Under the pieces are notes generated by a model that was not told the origin of the DNA, did no database searches, and saw nothing but the letters and a program-made list of their open reading frames with translations. Below, piece after piece: positions 1-8,744 of a stretch of 64,000 nt of DNA (within the stretch, counting starts at the first letter, position 1; every line of letters starts with the position of its first letter). The position numbers and the translations under genes are program-made. Source of the DNA: Pseudomonas iridis (GTDB taxonomy: Bacteria > Pseudomonadota > Gammaproteobacteria > Pseudomonadales > Pseudomonadaceae); the NCBI RefSeq assembly GCF_017980685.1, contig NZ_JACXXO010000013.1, positions 62,001 through 126,000 of the forward strand, read 5' to 3'.

Positions 1-1320
1 TACCGCGAAGAAGTGCCGCTGTACGGCGCACTGATGGAACTGGTGGAACAGACCAACCGTGACGTGCTTTCCCGTGAGCCCGGCATCGCCAGGCAGCTAG
101 ACAACACCGGCGAAATCGAACGCTTGCACATGGAACGCCATGGCGCCATCCGCGTCGGCACCGCAACGGAACTGGCCACCCTCGCCCGCTTGTTCGCGGT
201 CATGGGCATGCAACCGGTGGGGTATTACGACCTGACGCCGGCGGGCGTGCCGGTGCATTCGACGGCGTTTCGCGCGGTGCATGAGGATGCGCTGCAAATC
301 AGTCCGTTCCGAGTGTTCACGTCGTTGTTGCGGCTGGAGTTGATTGAAGACCCTGAGCTGCGCGCTTTCGCCGAGTCAATCCTGGCCAAACGCTCGATCT
401 TTACCGACGCGGCGCTGCGTTTGATCGCCCAGGCTGAAACGGCTGGCGGACTCAACGAAACCGAATCGCAGGAATTCGTCCTGCAGGCATTGGAAACCTT
501 TCGTTGGCATCACAGCGCAACCGTTACCGCTGCGCAGTATCAGACGTTGAGCGCCCAACACCGGTTGATCGCCGATGTCGTGGCGTTCAAAGGCCCGCAC
601 ATCAACCACCTGACCCCGCGCACGCTGGACATCGACATCGTCCAGGAACAGATGCCGGCCCATGGCATCACGCCCAAAGCGGTGATCGAAGGCCCACCTC
701 GCCGGCAATGCCCGATCCTGCTGCGCCAGACCAGTTTCAAAGCGCTGGATGAGCCAATCGCATTCACCGATCAGAGTGAAACCCGAGGCAGCCACAGCGC
801 GCGTTTCGGCGAAATCGAACAACGCGGCGCCGCGCTGACACCCAAGGGTCGGGCGCTGTATGACCGTTTACTGAATGCTGCCCGCGATGAGCTCGGTGAT
901 TTCCCCAACGAAGGCAATGCCTCACGCTACAACACGCTGATGACTCAACACTTTGGCGAATTTCCCGACAGCGTCGACGGCATGCGCGAACATGAGTTGG
1001 CGTACTTTCGCTACTTCGCTACGGAAAAAGGCGTGGCGTCGGGTAGCCTCGGTGACGCCTCGCTAGAGGATTTGTTGCGCAATGGTTATGTGAAAGCTGA
1101 GCCGCTGGTGTACGAAGATTTCCTGCCGGTCAGTGCAGCAGGAATTTTTCAGTCGAACCTTGGGGATGCGGCGCAGGCGCACTACGGCGAGCACTCCAAT
1201 AGACAGGCGTTCGAACAGGCTCTGGGGCGCTCGACCATTGATGAGTTGGGGTTGTATGCAGAGACGCAGAGGCGTTCGATTGAAGAGTGCGCGAAAGTGC
1301 TGGGGCTGAAAACAATCTAA
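1..1320 (+). CDS. hglS: 2-oxoadipate dioxygenase/decarboxylase (HglS/YdcJ, DUF1338), 5' end outside window
   Basis: The frame is open from base 1, and the first residues (YREEVPLYG) match the region about 24 residues into the Pseudomonas HglS family, so the start lies upstream of the window. HglS is an iron enzyme of the vicinal-oxygen-chelate fold that converts 2-oxoadipate to D-2-hydroxyglutarate in D-lysine catabolism. The family's His-His-Glu metal site appears intact: His in MERHGAIR, His in GPHINHLTPR and Glu in RFGEIEQRG, with the last two spaced as I recall for the family. The C-terminal signature LVYEDFLPVSAAGIFQSNL is also present. The gene ends in a strong hairpin. Substrate is inferred from family similarity recalled from memory; the broader YdcJ family is the alternative. 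Confidence 0.88.
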   Translation, partial: YREEVPLYGALMELVEQTNRDVLSREPGIARQLDNTGEIERLHMERHGAIRVGTATELATLARLFAVMGMQPVGYYDLTPAGVPVHSTAFRAVHEDALQISPFRVFTSLLRLELIEDPELRAFAESILAKRSIFTDAALRLIAQAETAGGLNETESQEFVLQALETFRWHHSATVTAAQYQTLSAQHRLIADVVAFKGPHINHLTPRTLDIDIVQEQMPAHGITPKAVIEGPPRRQCPILLRQTSFKALDEPIAFTDQSETRGSHSARFGEIEQRGAALTPKGRALYDRLLNAARDELGDFPNEGNASRYNTLMTQHFGEFPDSVDGMREHELAYFRYFATEKGVASGSLGDASLEDLLRNGYVKAEPLVYEDFLPVSAAGIFQSNLGDAAQAHYGEHSNRQAFEQALGRSTIDELGLYAETQRRSIEECAKVLGLKTI

Positions 1321-1336
1321 CGGCAGGTCGTCGGTG

Positions 1337-1427
1337 GATCAAAAGATCGCAGCCTTCGGCAGCTCCTACATTTGGAATGCATTTTTCCTGTAGGAGCTTC
1401 CGAAGGCTGCGATCTTTTGATTTTTTA
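1337..1427. terminator. REP-like inverted repeat acting as terminator after hglS
   Basis: Two arms of about 32 bases (1337-1370 and 1389-1421) are complementary with about one mismatch around an 18-base loop, and a T run follows at 1422-1427. The TGTAGGAGC core with AAGGCTGCGATC is a common Pseudomonas extragenic repeat. It probably ends the hglS transcript. Confidence 0.75.
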
Positions 1428-1458
1428 GCCAGCGCACTGCCAGTGATGGCTTTCGGCC

Positions 1459-1484
1459 GTGCTGCGCAAGAAGTTGCGCAGCAC
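1459..1484. promoter_or_regulatory. Palindromic site 1 upstream of hcp (probable enhancer-binding-protein site)
   Basis: The core TGCGCAAGAAGTTGCGCA (1463-1480) is a 7+7 inverted repeat around GAAG, extended by flanking GTGC/GCAC. The same 18-base core recurs at 1546-1563 and inverted at 1568-1585. It is centred about 225 bases before the predicted hcp transcription start. Confidence 0.55.
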
Positions 1485-1542
1485 CCCGTAATAAAACACC
1501 CCTCTGAAGCGCTACAGCCCATACGCCACGTGGCCTGCAGCC

Positions 1543-1588
1543 AAGTGCGCAAGAAGTTGCGCAGTACTGCGCAACTTCTTGCGCACTT
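1543..1588. promoter_or_regulatory. 46-bp perfect palindrome upstream of hcp (paired activator sites)
   Basis: Two copies of the TGCGCAA-GAAG-TTGCGCA core (1546-1563 and, inverted, 1568-1585) face each other around GTAC, giving a perfect 46-base palindrome. It is centred about 130 bases upstream of the predicted start, within the usual range for sigma-54 activator sites. This stretch and site 1 are the main content of the 438-base gap between hglS and hcp besides the terminator and promoter. Confidence 0.6.
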
Positions 1589-1671
1589 TTGCCCTAGCTC
1601 CCCAGTGAAAAACCCTCACAATCGCAGGCCAGAGCACTCTGCCCCCCGCCCTCCGGGGACTTGGCAAAACC

Positions 1672-1687
1672 TGGCACGCTCCTTGAT
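1672..1687 (+). promoter_or_regulatory. Sigma-54-like -24/-12 promoter of hcp
   Basis: TGGCACG at 1672-1678, four bases, then TTGAT at 1683-1687 matches the RpoN consensus TGGCACG-N4-TTGCW at all but the -12 C (GA instead of GC). The GG-to-GA spacing is the required 10 bases. Orphan hcp genes of Pseudomonas are often RpoN-dependent (family knowledge). Confidence 0.6.
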
Positions 1688-1758
1688 AACAGTCAGGCAC
1701 CCACCGGGCGATTTCGCCTCCCGGGCACCTTAAATTTATCCGCAAGGAGAGCACCCCC

Positions 1759-2274
1759 ATGGCAACACCAGCGTACATGTCGGTTACCGGCGAAAAACAA
1801 GGCCTGATCACTGCAGGCGCATTCACCGCTGACTCCGTTGGCAACACCTACCAGGAAGGCCACGAAGACCAGGTCATGGTTCAGGCTTTCAGCCACGACG
1901 TGATCATCCCGCGTGACCCACAATCCGGTCAGCCAACCGGTCAGCGCGTTCACAAGCCAGTTGTGATCACCAAGGTCTACGACAAGGCTTCGCCTCTGCT
2001 GCAAGCCGCTCTGACTTCCGGCGAGCGCATGAGCGAAATCGTTATCCAGTGGTTCCGTACTTCGGCTCAAGGTACTCAAGAGCACTACTACACCACCAAA
2101 CTGGAAGACGCGATCATCGTCGCCATCAACAACAAAATGCACAACTGCCAGGATCCAGGCAACTCGCACTTCACCCACCTGGAAGAAGTGCAGTTCACCT
2201 ACCGTAAAATCACCTGGACCCACGAAGTATCCGGTACTTCGGGTTCCGATGACTGGCGTGCTCCAGTCGTTTAA
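1759..2274 (+). CDS. hcp: Type VI secretion tube protein Hcp (Hcp2 type)
   Basis: Hcp forms hexameric rings that stack into the inner tube of the type VI machine and carries or chaperones effectors. The 171-residue protein begins MATPAYMSVTGEKQGLITAG and ends GTSGSDDWRAPV, which is the P. aeruginosa Hcp2 (PA1512-like) pattern rather than the Hcp1 pattern. An AAGGAG ribosome site lies just upstream (about 1744). No TssA-M structural genes are in the window, so this is an orphan hcp that must feed a machine encoded elsewhere. It heads the island with vgrG, and the upstream RpoN-like promoter and palindromes suggest control by an enhancer-binding protein. Confidence 0.95.
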   Translation: MATPAYMSVTGEKQGLITAGAFTADSVGNTYQEGHEDQVMVQAFSHDVIIPRDPQSGQPTGQRVHKPVVITKVYDKASPLLQAALTSGERMSEIVIQWFRTSAQGTQEHYYTTKLEDAIIVAINNKMHNCQDPGNSHFTHLEEVQFTYRKITWTHEVSGTSGSDDWRAPVV

Positions 2275-2294
2275 TTACGGCTGATCGTTACAAG

Positions 2295-2319
2295 CATCGG
2301 CCAGCTCTGCTGGTCGATG
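2295..2319 (+). terminator. Hairpin between hcp and vgrG
   Basis: CATCGGCCAGC and GCTGGTCGATG pair around TCT to make an 11-base stem with one G-T pair. There is no T run, so it is more likely an attenuator or mRNA-stabilising stem that sets hcp above vgrG expression. A second short stem, CCCGC-TTTT-GCGGG, sits at 2355-2368. Confidence 0.5.
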
Positions 2320-2406
2320 TTGTTTACGCCCCTCCAGAATTTCGCGTACGTTGACCCGCTTTTGCGGGCGTCGACGAGCGCCGCTGCACAGCACGAGGAA
2401 CAAGGG

Positions 2407-4455
2407 ATGTTCGCGCCGGCCAATGAAACCCACTTTGCCCTGACCATCGAAGGTCTTTCCGCTGATTTCCAGGTGTTTACCCTGCAAGGTCGGGAAGCCA
2501 TCAGCCAGCCTTTTGTGTTCGAGGTGGAACTGGTCAGTGAGCAGCCGTCGCTGGACCTCGAAACCCTGCTGCACAAACCGGCCTTCCTGCAACTGTCGCC
2601 CGACGGCAGCGGCATCCACGGCCAGATCTACCGCGCCGCGCAAGGTGATTCCGGCAAACGCCTGACCCGTTATTCGGTGACCCTGCGCCCGCAACTGTCG
2701 TACCTGGCGCACCGCGTCAACCAGCGCATCTTCCAGAACCTCACGGTGCCGAAAATCATCGGCCAAGTGCTGGAAGAGCACGGCATCCAAAGCAACGCCT
2801 ACGAATTCAAAACCGGTTCGATCTACCCCGAGCGCATCTACTGCGTGCAATACGACGAGTCGGACCTGCACTTCATCCAGCGCCCGTGCGAAGAAGAAGG
2901 TATTCACTACCACTTCCTGCACAGCGCAACGGCGCACAAACTGGTGTTCGGCGATGACCAGACGGTGTTCCCGAAACTCAAGCCCGTGGCCTATCAGCAA
3001 GACTCCGGCATGGTCGCCAGCGACCCGGTGATCAAGCGCTTCGACCTGCGCCTGGAAACCCGCACCAGCCGCACCACCCGTCGCGACTACGACTTCGAAA
3101 AACCGCGCCTGACGCTGGAAAGCGAAAACCGTGGCGACGCCCTGCCCGACCTCGAAGACTACGACTACCCGGGCCGCTTCATCGACCGCGAACGCGGCAA
3201 ACACCTGGCCAAACGCGCCCTCGAACGCCACCGCAGCGACTTCCAGCTCGCCGAAGGCAAGAGCGATCAGCCGTTGCTGGTCAGCGGCCATTTCCTCGCG
3301 CTGACGCAACACCCGAAAGCCAAGTGGAACGACCTCTGGCTGCTGACCGAAGTCCTCCACGAAGGCAAACAGCCGCAAGTGCTCGAAGAGTCGGTGACCA
3401 GCGACACCACCGCACTCAAAGACGATTTCCATCAGGGCTACCGCAACCGTTTCCAGGCCACCCCGTGGGACGTACCAAACCGCCCGCCCCTGCGCCATCC
3501 AAAACCGCGCATCCTCGGCAGCCAAAGCGCCGTCGTCACCGGCCCCAAAGGCGAAGAAATCCACTGCGACCAGTACGGCCGCGTCAAAGTCCAATTCCAC
3601 TGGGACCGCGAAGGCCAGGCCGACGACAAAACCAGCTGCTGGCTGCGCGTCTCCAGCGCCTGGGCCGGCGCCCAGTACGGCGGTATCGCCATCCCGCGCA
3701 TCGGTATGGAAGTACTGGTCACCTTCCTCGAAGGCGACCCAGACCAGCCACTGATCAGCGGCTGCCTGTACCACAAGGAAAACACCGTTCCGTACGCGCT
3801 GCCGGCGAACAAAACCCGCAGCACCTTCAAAACCCTCAGCTCCATGGGTGGCGGCGGCTACAACGAACTGCGCATCGAAGACAAAAAAGGTCAGGAACAG
3901 ATTTATCTCCACGCCCAGCGCGACTGGGATGAGAACGTCGAACACGACCAGAAAATCCGCGTCGGCAACGAACGCCACGACACCGTCGAAAAGAACAGCT
4001 ACACGGAATTCAAAGCCGAAGAACACCACACGGTTTATGCCGATCGCAAAGTTGAGGCCCGGGCGAATGATCACCTGACCGTGGGCGTCAATCAGCACAT
4101 CAAGATTGGGACTGGGCAGTTCATTGATGCAGGGCAGGAAATCCACCTGAGCAGCGGCATGAAAGTGGTGATGGAAGCCGGCGCGGAACTGACCCTGATC
4201 GGTGGCGGCAGCTTTATCAAGATCGATGCTGGCGGCGTGACCATGAGTGGGCCGGTGATCAATATGAACTCCGGCGGTGGACCGGGCAGTGGCACGGGCG
4301 CTGCGCCGTTGTTGCCGGGGCCGTTGAAGCAGGCGGATGCGGATAAGGCCGGGCAATTGTTAGTGCCCGCACAGCGGCAAGCGTTGATGCAGAAGAAGCC
4401 GATTTGTGCGGTGTGTGAAGCCGCCAAATTGGCCGCGCAAAAGGAGGCACAATAA
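2407..4455 (+). CDS. vgrG: Type VI secretion spike protein VgrG
   Basis: VgrG trimers cap the Hcp tube and puncture target membranes. I place the start at the ATG at 2407, preceded by GAGGAA, because the conserved N-terminus (HFALTIEGLSADFQVFTLQG) follows at once; the frame is open further upstream without a good ribosome site. The order is gp27-like base, the phage-tail OB fold (CDQYGRVKVQFHWDREG with CWLRVSSAWAG), the DUF2345-type beta-helix with alternating short repeats, and a Gly-rich linker to a C-terminal tail with PICAVCEAAK. No extra toxin domain follows, so cargo is the downstream effector loaded by the DUF4123 adaptor. Codons 205-336 are duplicated as a fragment near 10.1 kb. Confidence 0.95.
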   Translation: MFAPANETHFALTIEGLSADFQVFTLQGREAISQPFVFEVELVSEQPSLDLETLLHKPAFLQLSPDGSGIHGQIYRAAQGDSGKRLTRYSVTLRPQLSYLAHRVNQRIFQNLTVPKIIGQVLEEHGIQSNAYEFKTGSIYPERIYCVQYDESDLHFIQRPCEEEGIHYHFLHSATAHKLVFGDDQTVFPKLKPVAYQQDSGMVASDPVIKRFDLRLETRTSRTTRRDYDFEKPRLTLESENRGDALPDLEDYDYPGRFIDRERGKHLAKRALERHRSDFQLAEGKSDQPLLVSGHFLALTQHPKAKWNDLWLLTEVLHEGKQPQVLEESVTSDTTALKDDFHQGYRNRFQATPWDVPNRPPLRHPKPRILGSQSAVVTGPKGEEIHCDQYGRVKVQFHWDREGQADDKTSCWLRVSSAWAGAQYGGIAIPRIGMEVLVTFLEGDPDQPLISGCLYHKENTVPYALPANKTRSTFKTLSSMGGGGYNELRIEDKKGQEQIYLHAQRDWDENVEHDQKIRVGNERHDTVEKNSYTEFKAEEHHTVYADRKVEARANDHLTVGVNQHIKIGTGQFIDAGQEIHLSSGMKVVMEAGAELTLIGGGSFIKIDAGGVTMSGPVINMNSGGGPGSGTGAAPLLPGPLKQADADKAGQLLVPAQRQALMQKKPICAVCEAAKLAAQKEAQ

Positions 4456-5328
4456 ATGATCGAACTACCGCCGCTCCCGAGTGATCTGCCATGGAAAACC
4501 CCAGCCTATCTACTGCTGGATGGCGTCAGTGTTCCCAACCTCGCGCAGCAATTGTTTCAGTGGGACAACCAAGCCTACAGCCTGTACCAGTCCACTCGCT
4601 GGCAGGAGCTGGCAGATATCTCGCCCTATTTGATTGCTCTCAAAGGCGCCAACGATCCGCTATTGGCGTACTTCACAGAGCATGCATCCGAGGAGTGGGG
4701 TTATCTGCTTTTCAGCGACGTCGATGCGCATGCGTTATGGGAGCATTGGCGCCACTTGCTAAGCGTGGAACATCCGAGCGGCGTGGAAGTCATGCCACGC
4801 ATTGCGGATTCGGCGGTCATGCATCAGCTATTTGGGCTGGCTGAAAAAAACAGCAGCGCGCGCTGGTTCGGCCCGGTCAGCCATGTCTGCCTGCCTGACG
4901 GAGTAGCAATCAACTGGCAGCAACACACGCGCCCGCAACCCGCCATTGCTGAACCCGAGACCTACCGTTTAACGGATCAAGAACTCACCGCGCTAGGCGA
5001 AGTCGAGTTTCGTAATTTCGTCTCAGGTCTCGCTGAACACTTGCACACCTACTTTGCGGACTTCATGGCAACTTTTGCACCTGAAGATCGACGCCCGTAT
5101 GCGCAAGCACTCGCGGATGATGCCTATCAAAAGGGTTTCGCCTCCGAACAGAAAATCACCCTCTACGCGAACGTTTACGGTTACCTGGCCGGTGAGCCAC
5201 TCACTGATCATCCCGACATCGTTCAGCTACTGACGCAATCGTCACTTGAAGCACCATTGAAACGCGTGGAACGCGCTGCGAAACTGGCCGAACGCCGTGC
5301 CGCCGATCGACAAGGAAGCCTATCGTGA
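4456..5328 (+). CDS. DUF4123 effector-loading adaptor (Tap/TEC family)
   Basis: The 290-residue protein begins right after the vgrG stop (TAA then ATG), which points to coupled translation. The N-terminal segment PAYLLLDGVSVPNLAQQLFQ and the pattern up to residue 150 are typical of DUF4123 proteins, which bind a specific effector and load it on VgrG. Its gene sits between vgrG and the effector as in known Tap modules, and its last bases overlap the effector start. It is expected to be cytoplasmic and specific for the effector encoded next. Confidence 0.88.
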   Translation: MIELPPLPSDLPWKTPAYLLLDGVSVPNLAQQLFQWDNQAYSLYQSTRWQELADISPYLIALKGANDPLLAYFTEHASEEWGYLLFSDVDAHALWEHWRHLLSVEHPSGVEVMPRIADSAVMHQLFGLAEKNSSARWFGPVSHVCLPDGVAINWQQHTRPQPAIAEPETYRLTDQELTALGEVEFRNFVSGLAEHLHTYFADFMATFAPEDRRPYAQALADDAYQKGFASEQKITLYANVYGYLAGEPLTDHPDIVQLLTQSSLEAPLKRVERAAKLAERRAADRQGSLS

Positions 5329-8300
5329 CCGCTCATCAAACACCAAAACCCAGTGCCAATACTGCCGCGATGGCCAAGCCCTCCAAGGACACTCGTGTGC
5401 CGATGGGCGTCTGCCCGCTGATGAACAAGAAAGTGCAACTGCTGCCGCTACGTTACGGTCTGGTTCAGCACCTTGATCCGGCTTCCGAGCTGTCGATGCC
5501 GTACAAAACCAAAAGCCAGCCACTGGGCATTCGTTTGCTGCGCGACGGCTATCTGTACATCGTCAATGGCACCACCGGTTACCTGCACGAATACCGCATC
5601 GAGAAAGGCCAGATCACCAAGCTGCTGTGGAACAGTCAGGAAGTGTCGGGCGACACCCGAACCAGTTCGGTCGGTGAGCCGCATCTGGTGTTCACGCGCC
5701 AACACACCTTGTACGCCAGCTACTCCGAGATTCAGTGGACGGCCTTCAAATGCTCGCAAGTGCTCAATTCCAAGGATGAGCGCAAGCGTTTGATGCAACA
5801 GCTCGAATTGGCAAGCGCCTGTCCGGAAAAGGGTGGGGAGCATTTGTTGAGCAAGCAGCAGGCGGAGAGTTGGCTGGCGGAGGTGAAGGAAGATCAATCT
5901 CGATCCGACGCCAAGCCAGAGGGCTCGAACCCACAGGAAAGCGTGGCCTATCACTGGGAGGATCAACCACTCTTCAAGCAAACCGCCATCGAAAGTCTGA
6001 CCAGTAACGTGCAAGGCCCTTACAAGGATGATTACCTGTTTCTGGTGCTGCGTGACGACATTGGCGTAATGCGTGATCTCGCCAGTGCCCAGTTGAAAGT
6101 GGCTGACTGGATCGAGCAATGGAGCGTAGATGACCAGTGCCAGGCGCAGTACCTCACCGGTTCCTATATCCAGTCCTTGTATGACGTCAACAGTTCGCGC
6201 CTTGAAGCCTTGAGTCAAACCGACCCAGCGATCAAGGCCTTGAAGGATGAGACCAACGAAGAACAACAATCGAAGATCTACGAGTTTCTGAAAGTACGTC
6301 GCGATCACAAGTATCCGGGCCCGTTCGGTACAGAAGAACATTGGCGAAGAGCCGCGAAAGTCAACGTCTACGCCCGCGCCTACGTGGATATGACGGACTC
6401 TCTTGGGCAAGAGCTTCATCGCAAGCATTACGACACGATCAACAAACTCAGCTTGCAGAGTTGGCAGACACTGCACGGCAAAGAACTTGGTCAGCGTGGC
6501 ATTGACGACCTGATCAACAGGCCTGACATGGAAGCCTTTGTCATAAAGCAGCAAATGCTGCTCAGTCACTGGCACACCCGCCTGCAGAATATCCGTGACG
6601 ACCGCCTCGCGATGTTTACCAGTGGCTACTTCCACAGCGCCGCCTGGTATTACGATTTCAAACTCGATGCGCAAATCAAGCATCGTCTGGAAACCGAATT
6701 CGTCTGTGTCGCCGCCATGTGTGCAGATCCCGCCGCAGTCGCAAAACTTGCGGCCTACATGGAAGCCAATCTCCTGACCGTCGTACCTGGGCTAGACACC
6801 CTGACCCTGGCCGCACAAGTCGACGTAGCCAAAAAACTCGCGGACTTGAGCAGTTTCTCGATAAACGTGATCTCCGCCAAGGAGAACCTGGCCAACGTCA
6901 ACGTGCTGACCAACCAGTTCCACAGCCTGATGACCGAGCGCCTGCCCAACTACGCCAAATTGAACACCCAGTTCATGGGCATGCAAAGCATGCTGGACGA
7001 AGCCTATAACCCGGCTCGGCAGATGAGAATTGCCGACGAACTGGACAAGGCTCACGACCTCTTCGCGCGCGCGCAGACCATCGACCCCAACAACTACATC
7101 CGCAAGATCGGCGCGCCGGCGCGATTGCAGTTGCTGCGCGAATTCTCCCGCCAGGGACTGACGTTGCGGGGGGCATCCGCCGCTGAAATCAAAGCGTTTA
7201 ACGTAGCCCGCGATCAGGCGCTGGAACTGCGCAGTCAGTTGAAGGAAAAATACAAGCTGCGCAATCGCGAATTGTCTCTGCAATCCAGCGGTTCGGGCAA
7301 TCCGGACAGACTAGTGCACTACAACCAACAAATTACCCAAATCAAAAGCTCGCTTCTGCCATTGGAAGAGAGGCTCAGCGACGCCTTGACGGTAGGCGCC
7401 GACGGTCCGGCGAAAATCGGTACGGTGATCGACGGACTGGACCCGCAGTTGCGCGCCGAGATGGGCAGGACGGTACGAGACTTCCGCGCTACAGGGACTT
7501 TTAACAAGCCGCTCGCGGGGGCCATGAAGTCGAAGGGGGATGGGATTGCGTTTGCGTTGTTTGTGATTCAGGGGCAGAAATTCATAGAGGCGATGAGTTC
7601 TCTTGCAACAAAGACAACCACTACCGCATCTGAGAAATTTACGGCCTTTGAATCATTCATAGGGATGTCGTCTGCAGGTTTTGCGTCAGTCCAAGGATTA
7701 TCCGTCACCATTTTCCAAGCGCATATCGAGCAAATGGAGAGTGCCGCAGGAAAATTGAACACGATGAGTCGCTTAGGCCGCTGGAGCGGCATCGCGGGAT
7801 TGGGGGCGTTCGGATTTGGAATGGCGGCTGCAGCAATTGATCTCGGCAAACATTCTCTTCAGTGGGGTAAAGCTCTGGCACAAGGAGACTATAAGAGTTT
7901 GGGCGCCACAACGATGCAAATCGCAGGTGATGGAATATTGGTTGGTACAAATACCTGGGCGGCCAAGCATACGGGGACCATCGCCACAAACATTATGAAG
8001 GCACCGACCGAGTTGCGAGCTCTTGCATGGGCAGAGGCCAGCCCTCGCCTTTTAGCCATCGGAGCTCGCGCCAACCTGATAGGCTTGATCGCTACAGCCC
8101 TGCAACTGGTTGGAGAAGGTCTTTACAACTACTTCAATTTAGACGATCTGCAGAAATGGATGAAAAGCAGTGTATGGGGATCTGAGACCGAGAACCGTAG
8201 CTTTCAAGATGAGTGGAATGAACTGGCGAAAGTGGTACAAAAACCAACATGCGAAATGATCCGCAATGAAAAAAAGCAAACCTATCTGAAGCTGGTAATG

Positions 8301-8744
8301 CCGGGAGTCAGCACAGAGGAAATGGACAGTCGAAAATTGCAACTACAGTTGTACGAGAGATATCTCGATACCACACACCAAAAAATCGGTGCGGGACCTT
8401 TTCCTCTACGCTGGAAAAACTGTACTGAAACTTGGGTTACACGGCTCGTAATCGCTAGCAAGGGAAAGGAAGCATTAACACTCCACTTACCAATCAGCGA
8501 CTTATTGCAGACCAAGAATTTTGCCATGGCTTTCAACATTGCATATCAATTGGAGGCCGAACGAGACGTCATGCACCAGACCTGTTTTGAAGTAAAGGAT
8601 TGGCACATCACTGGTGCCCCCTATGCGCCTATGCCCACAAAAGGTGTGTTTAAAGTTGAGTCCATTGACAATTTCCCAGTAAAAACGAGCAAGTCTCAAT
8701 TCATACTATTCAGAAAAGAAGACTTGGCGACTATCGATGTTTAA
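5325..8744 (+). CDS. MIX/VasX-like type VI effector (BTH_I2691-type), predicted membrane-active toxin
   Basis: This 1139-residue protein starts at a GTG that overlaps the adaptor stop, with AAGGA 10 bases upstream. Residues 29-50 (VCPLMNKKVQLLPLRYGLVQHL) and the MIX-type motif LRDGYLYIV at about 72-80 mark the N-terminal domain of VasX-like effectors. A long helical middle follows. Hydrophobic segments occur near residues 738-757, 815-840 and 915-937, as in pore-forming effectors that depolarise the target inner membrane. The final 390 codons are clearly AT-richer than the rest. The downstream gene overlaps by 8 bases and encodes a membrane protein, the usual place for immunity. The membrane activity is inferred; the C-terminal toxin domain itself is not one I recognise. 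Confidence 0.85.
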   Translation: MTAHQTPKPSANTAAMAKPSKDTRVPMGVCPLMNKKVQLLPLRYGLVQHLDPASELSMPYKTKSQPLGIRLLRDGYLYIVNGTTGYLHEYRIEKGQITKLLWNSQEVSGDTRTSSVGEPHLVFTRQHTLYASYSEIQWTAFKCSQVLNSKDERKRLMQQLELASACPEKGGEHLLSKQQAESWLAEVKEDQSRSDAKPEGSNPQESVAYHWEDQPLFKQTAIESLTSNVQGPYKDDYLFLVLRDDIGVMRDLASAQLKVADWIEQWSVDDQCQAQYLTGSYIQSLYDVNSSRLEALSQTDPAIKALKDETNEEQQSKIYEFLKVRRDHKYPGPFGTEEHWRRAAKVNVYARAYVDMTDSLGQELHRKHYDTINKLSLQSWQTLHGKELGQRGIDDLINRPDMEAFVIKQQMLLSHWHTRLQNIRDDRLAMFTSGYFHSAAWYYDFKLDAQIKHRLETEFVCVAAMCADPAAVAKLAAYMEANLLTVVPGLDTLTLAAQVDVAKKLADLSSFSINVISAKENLANVNVLTNQFHSLMTERLPNYAKLNTQFMGMQSMLDEAYNPARQMRIADELDKAHDLFARAQTIDPNNYIRKIGAPARLQLLREFSRQGLTLRGASAAEIKAFNVARDQALELRSQLKEKYKLRNRELSLQSSGSGNPDRLVHYNQQITQIKSSLLPLEERLSDALTVGADGPAKIGTVIDGLDPQLRAEMGRTVRDFRATGTFNKPLAGAMKSKGDGIAFALFVIQGQKFIEAMSSLATKTTTTASEKFTAFESFIGMSSAGFASVQGLSVTIFQAHIEQMESAAGKLNTMSRLGRWSGIAGLGAFGFGMAAAAIDLGKHSLQWGKALAQGDYKSLGATTMQIAGDGILVGTNTWAAKHTGTIATNIMKAPTELRALAWAEASPRLLAIGARANLIGLIATALQLVGEGLYNYFNLDDLQKWMKSSVWGSETENRSFQDEWNELAKVVQKPTCEMIRNEKKQTYLKLVMPGVSTEEMDSRKLQLQLYERYLDTTHQKIGAGPFPLRWKNCTETWVTRLVIASKGKEALTLHLPISDLLQTKNFAMAFNIAYQLEAERDVMHQTCFEVKDWHITGAPYAPMPTKGVFKVESIDNFPVKTSKSQFILFRKEDLATIDV

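Noticed and set aside
2275..4356. Long open frame on the minus strand opposite vgrG (and similar ones opposite the exopolysaccharide, effector and STAND genes)
   Set aside because: These arise from GC-rich codon bias; the opposite strand has recognised domains and ribosome sites, and the antisense products have no family features.
1759..4455. hcp and vgrG as parts of a prophage tail
   Set aside because: No other phage structural, lysis or integrase genes are present, and the DUF4123 adaptor and MIX effector fit type VI secretion.
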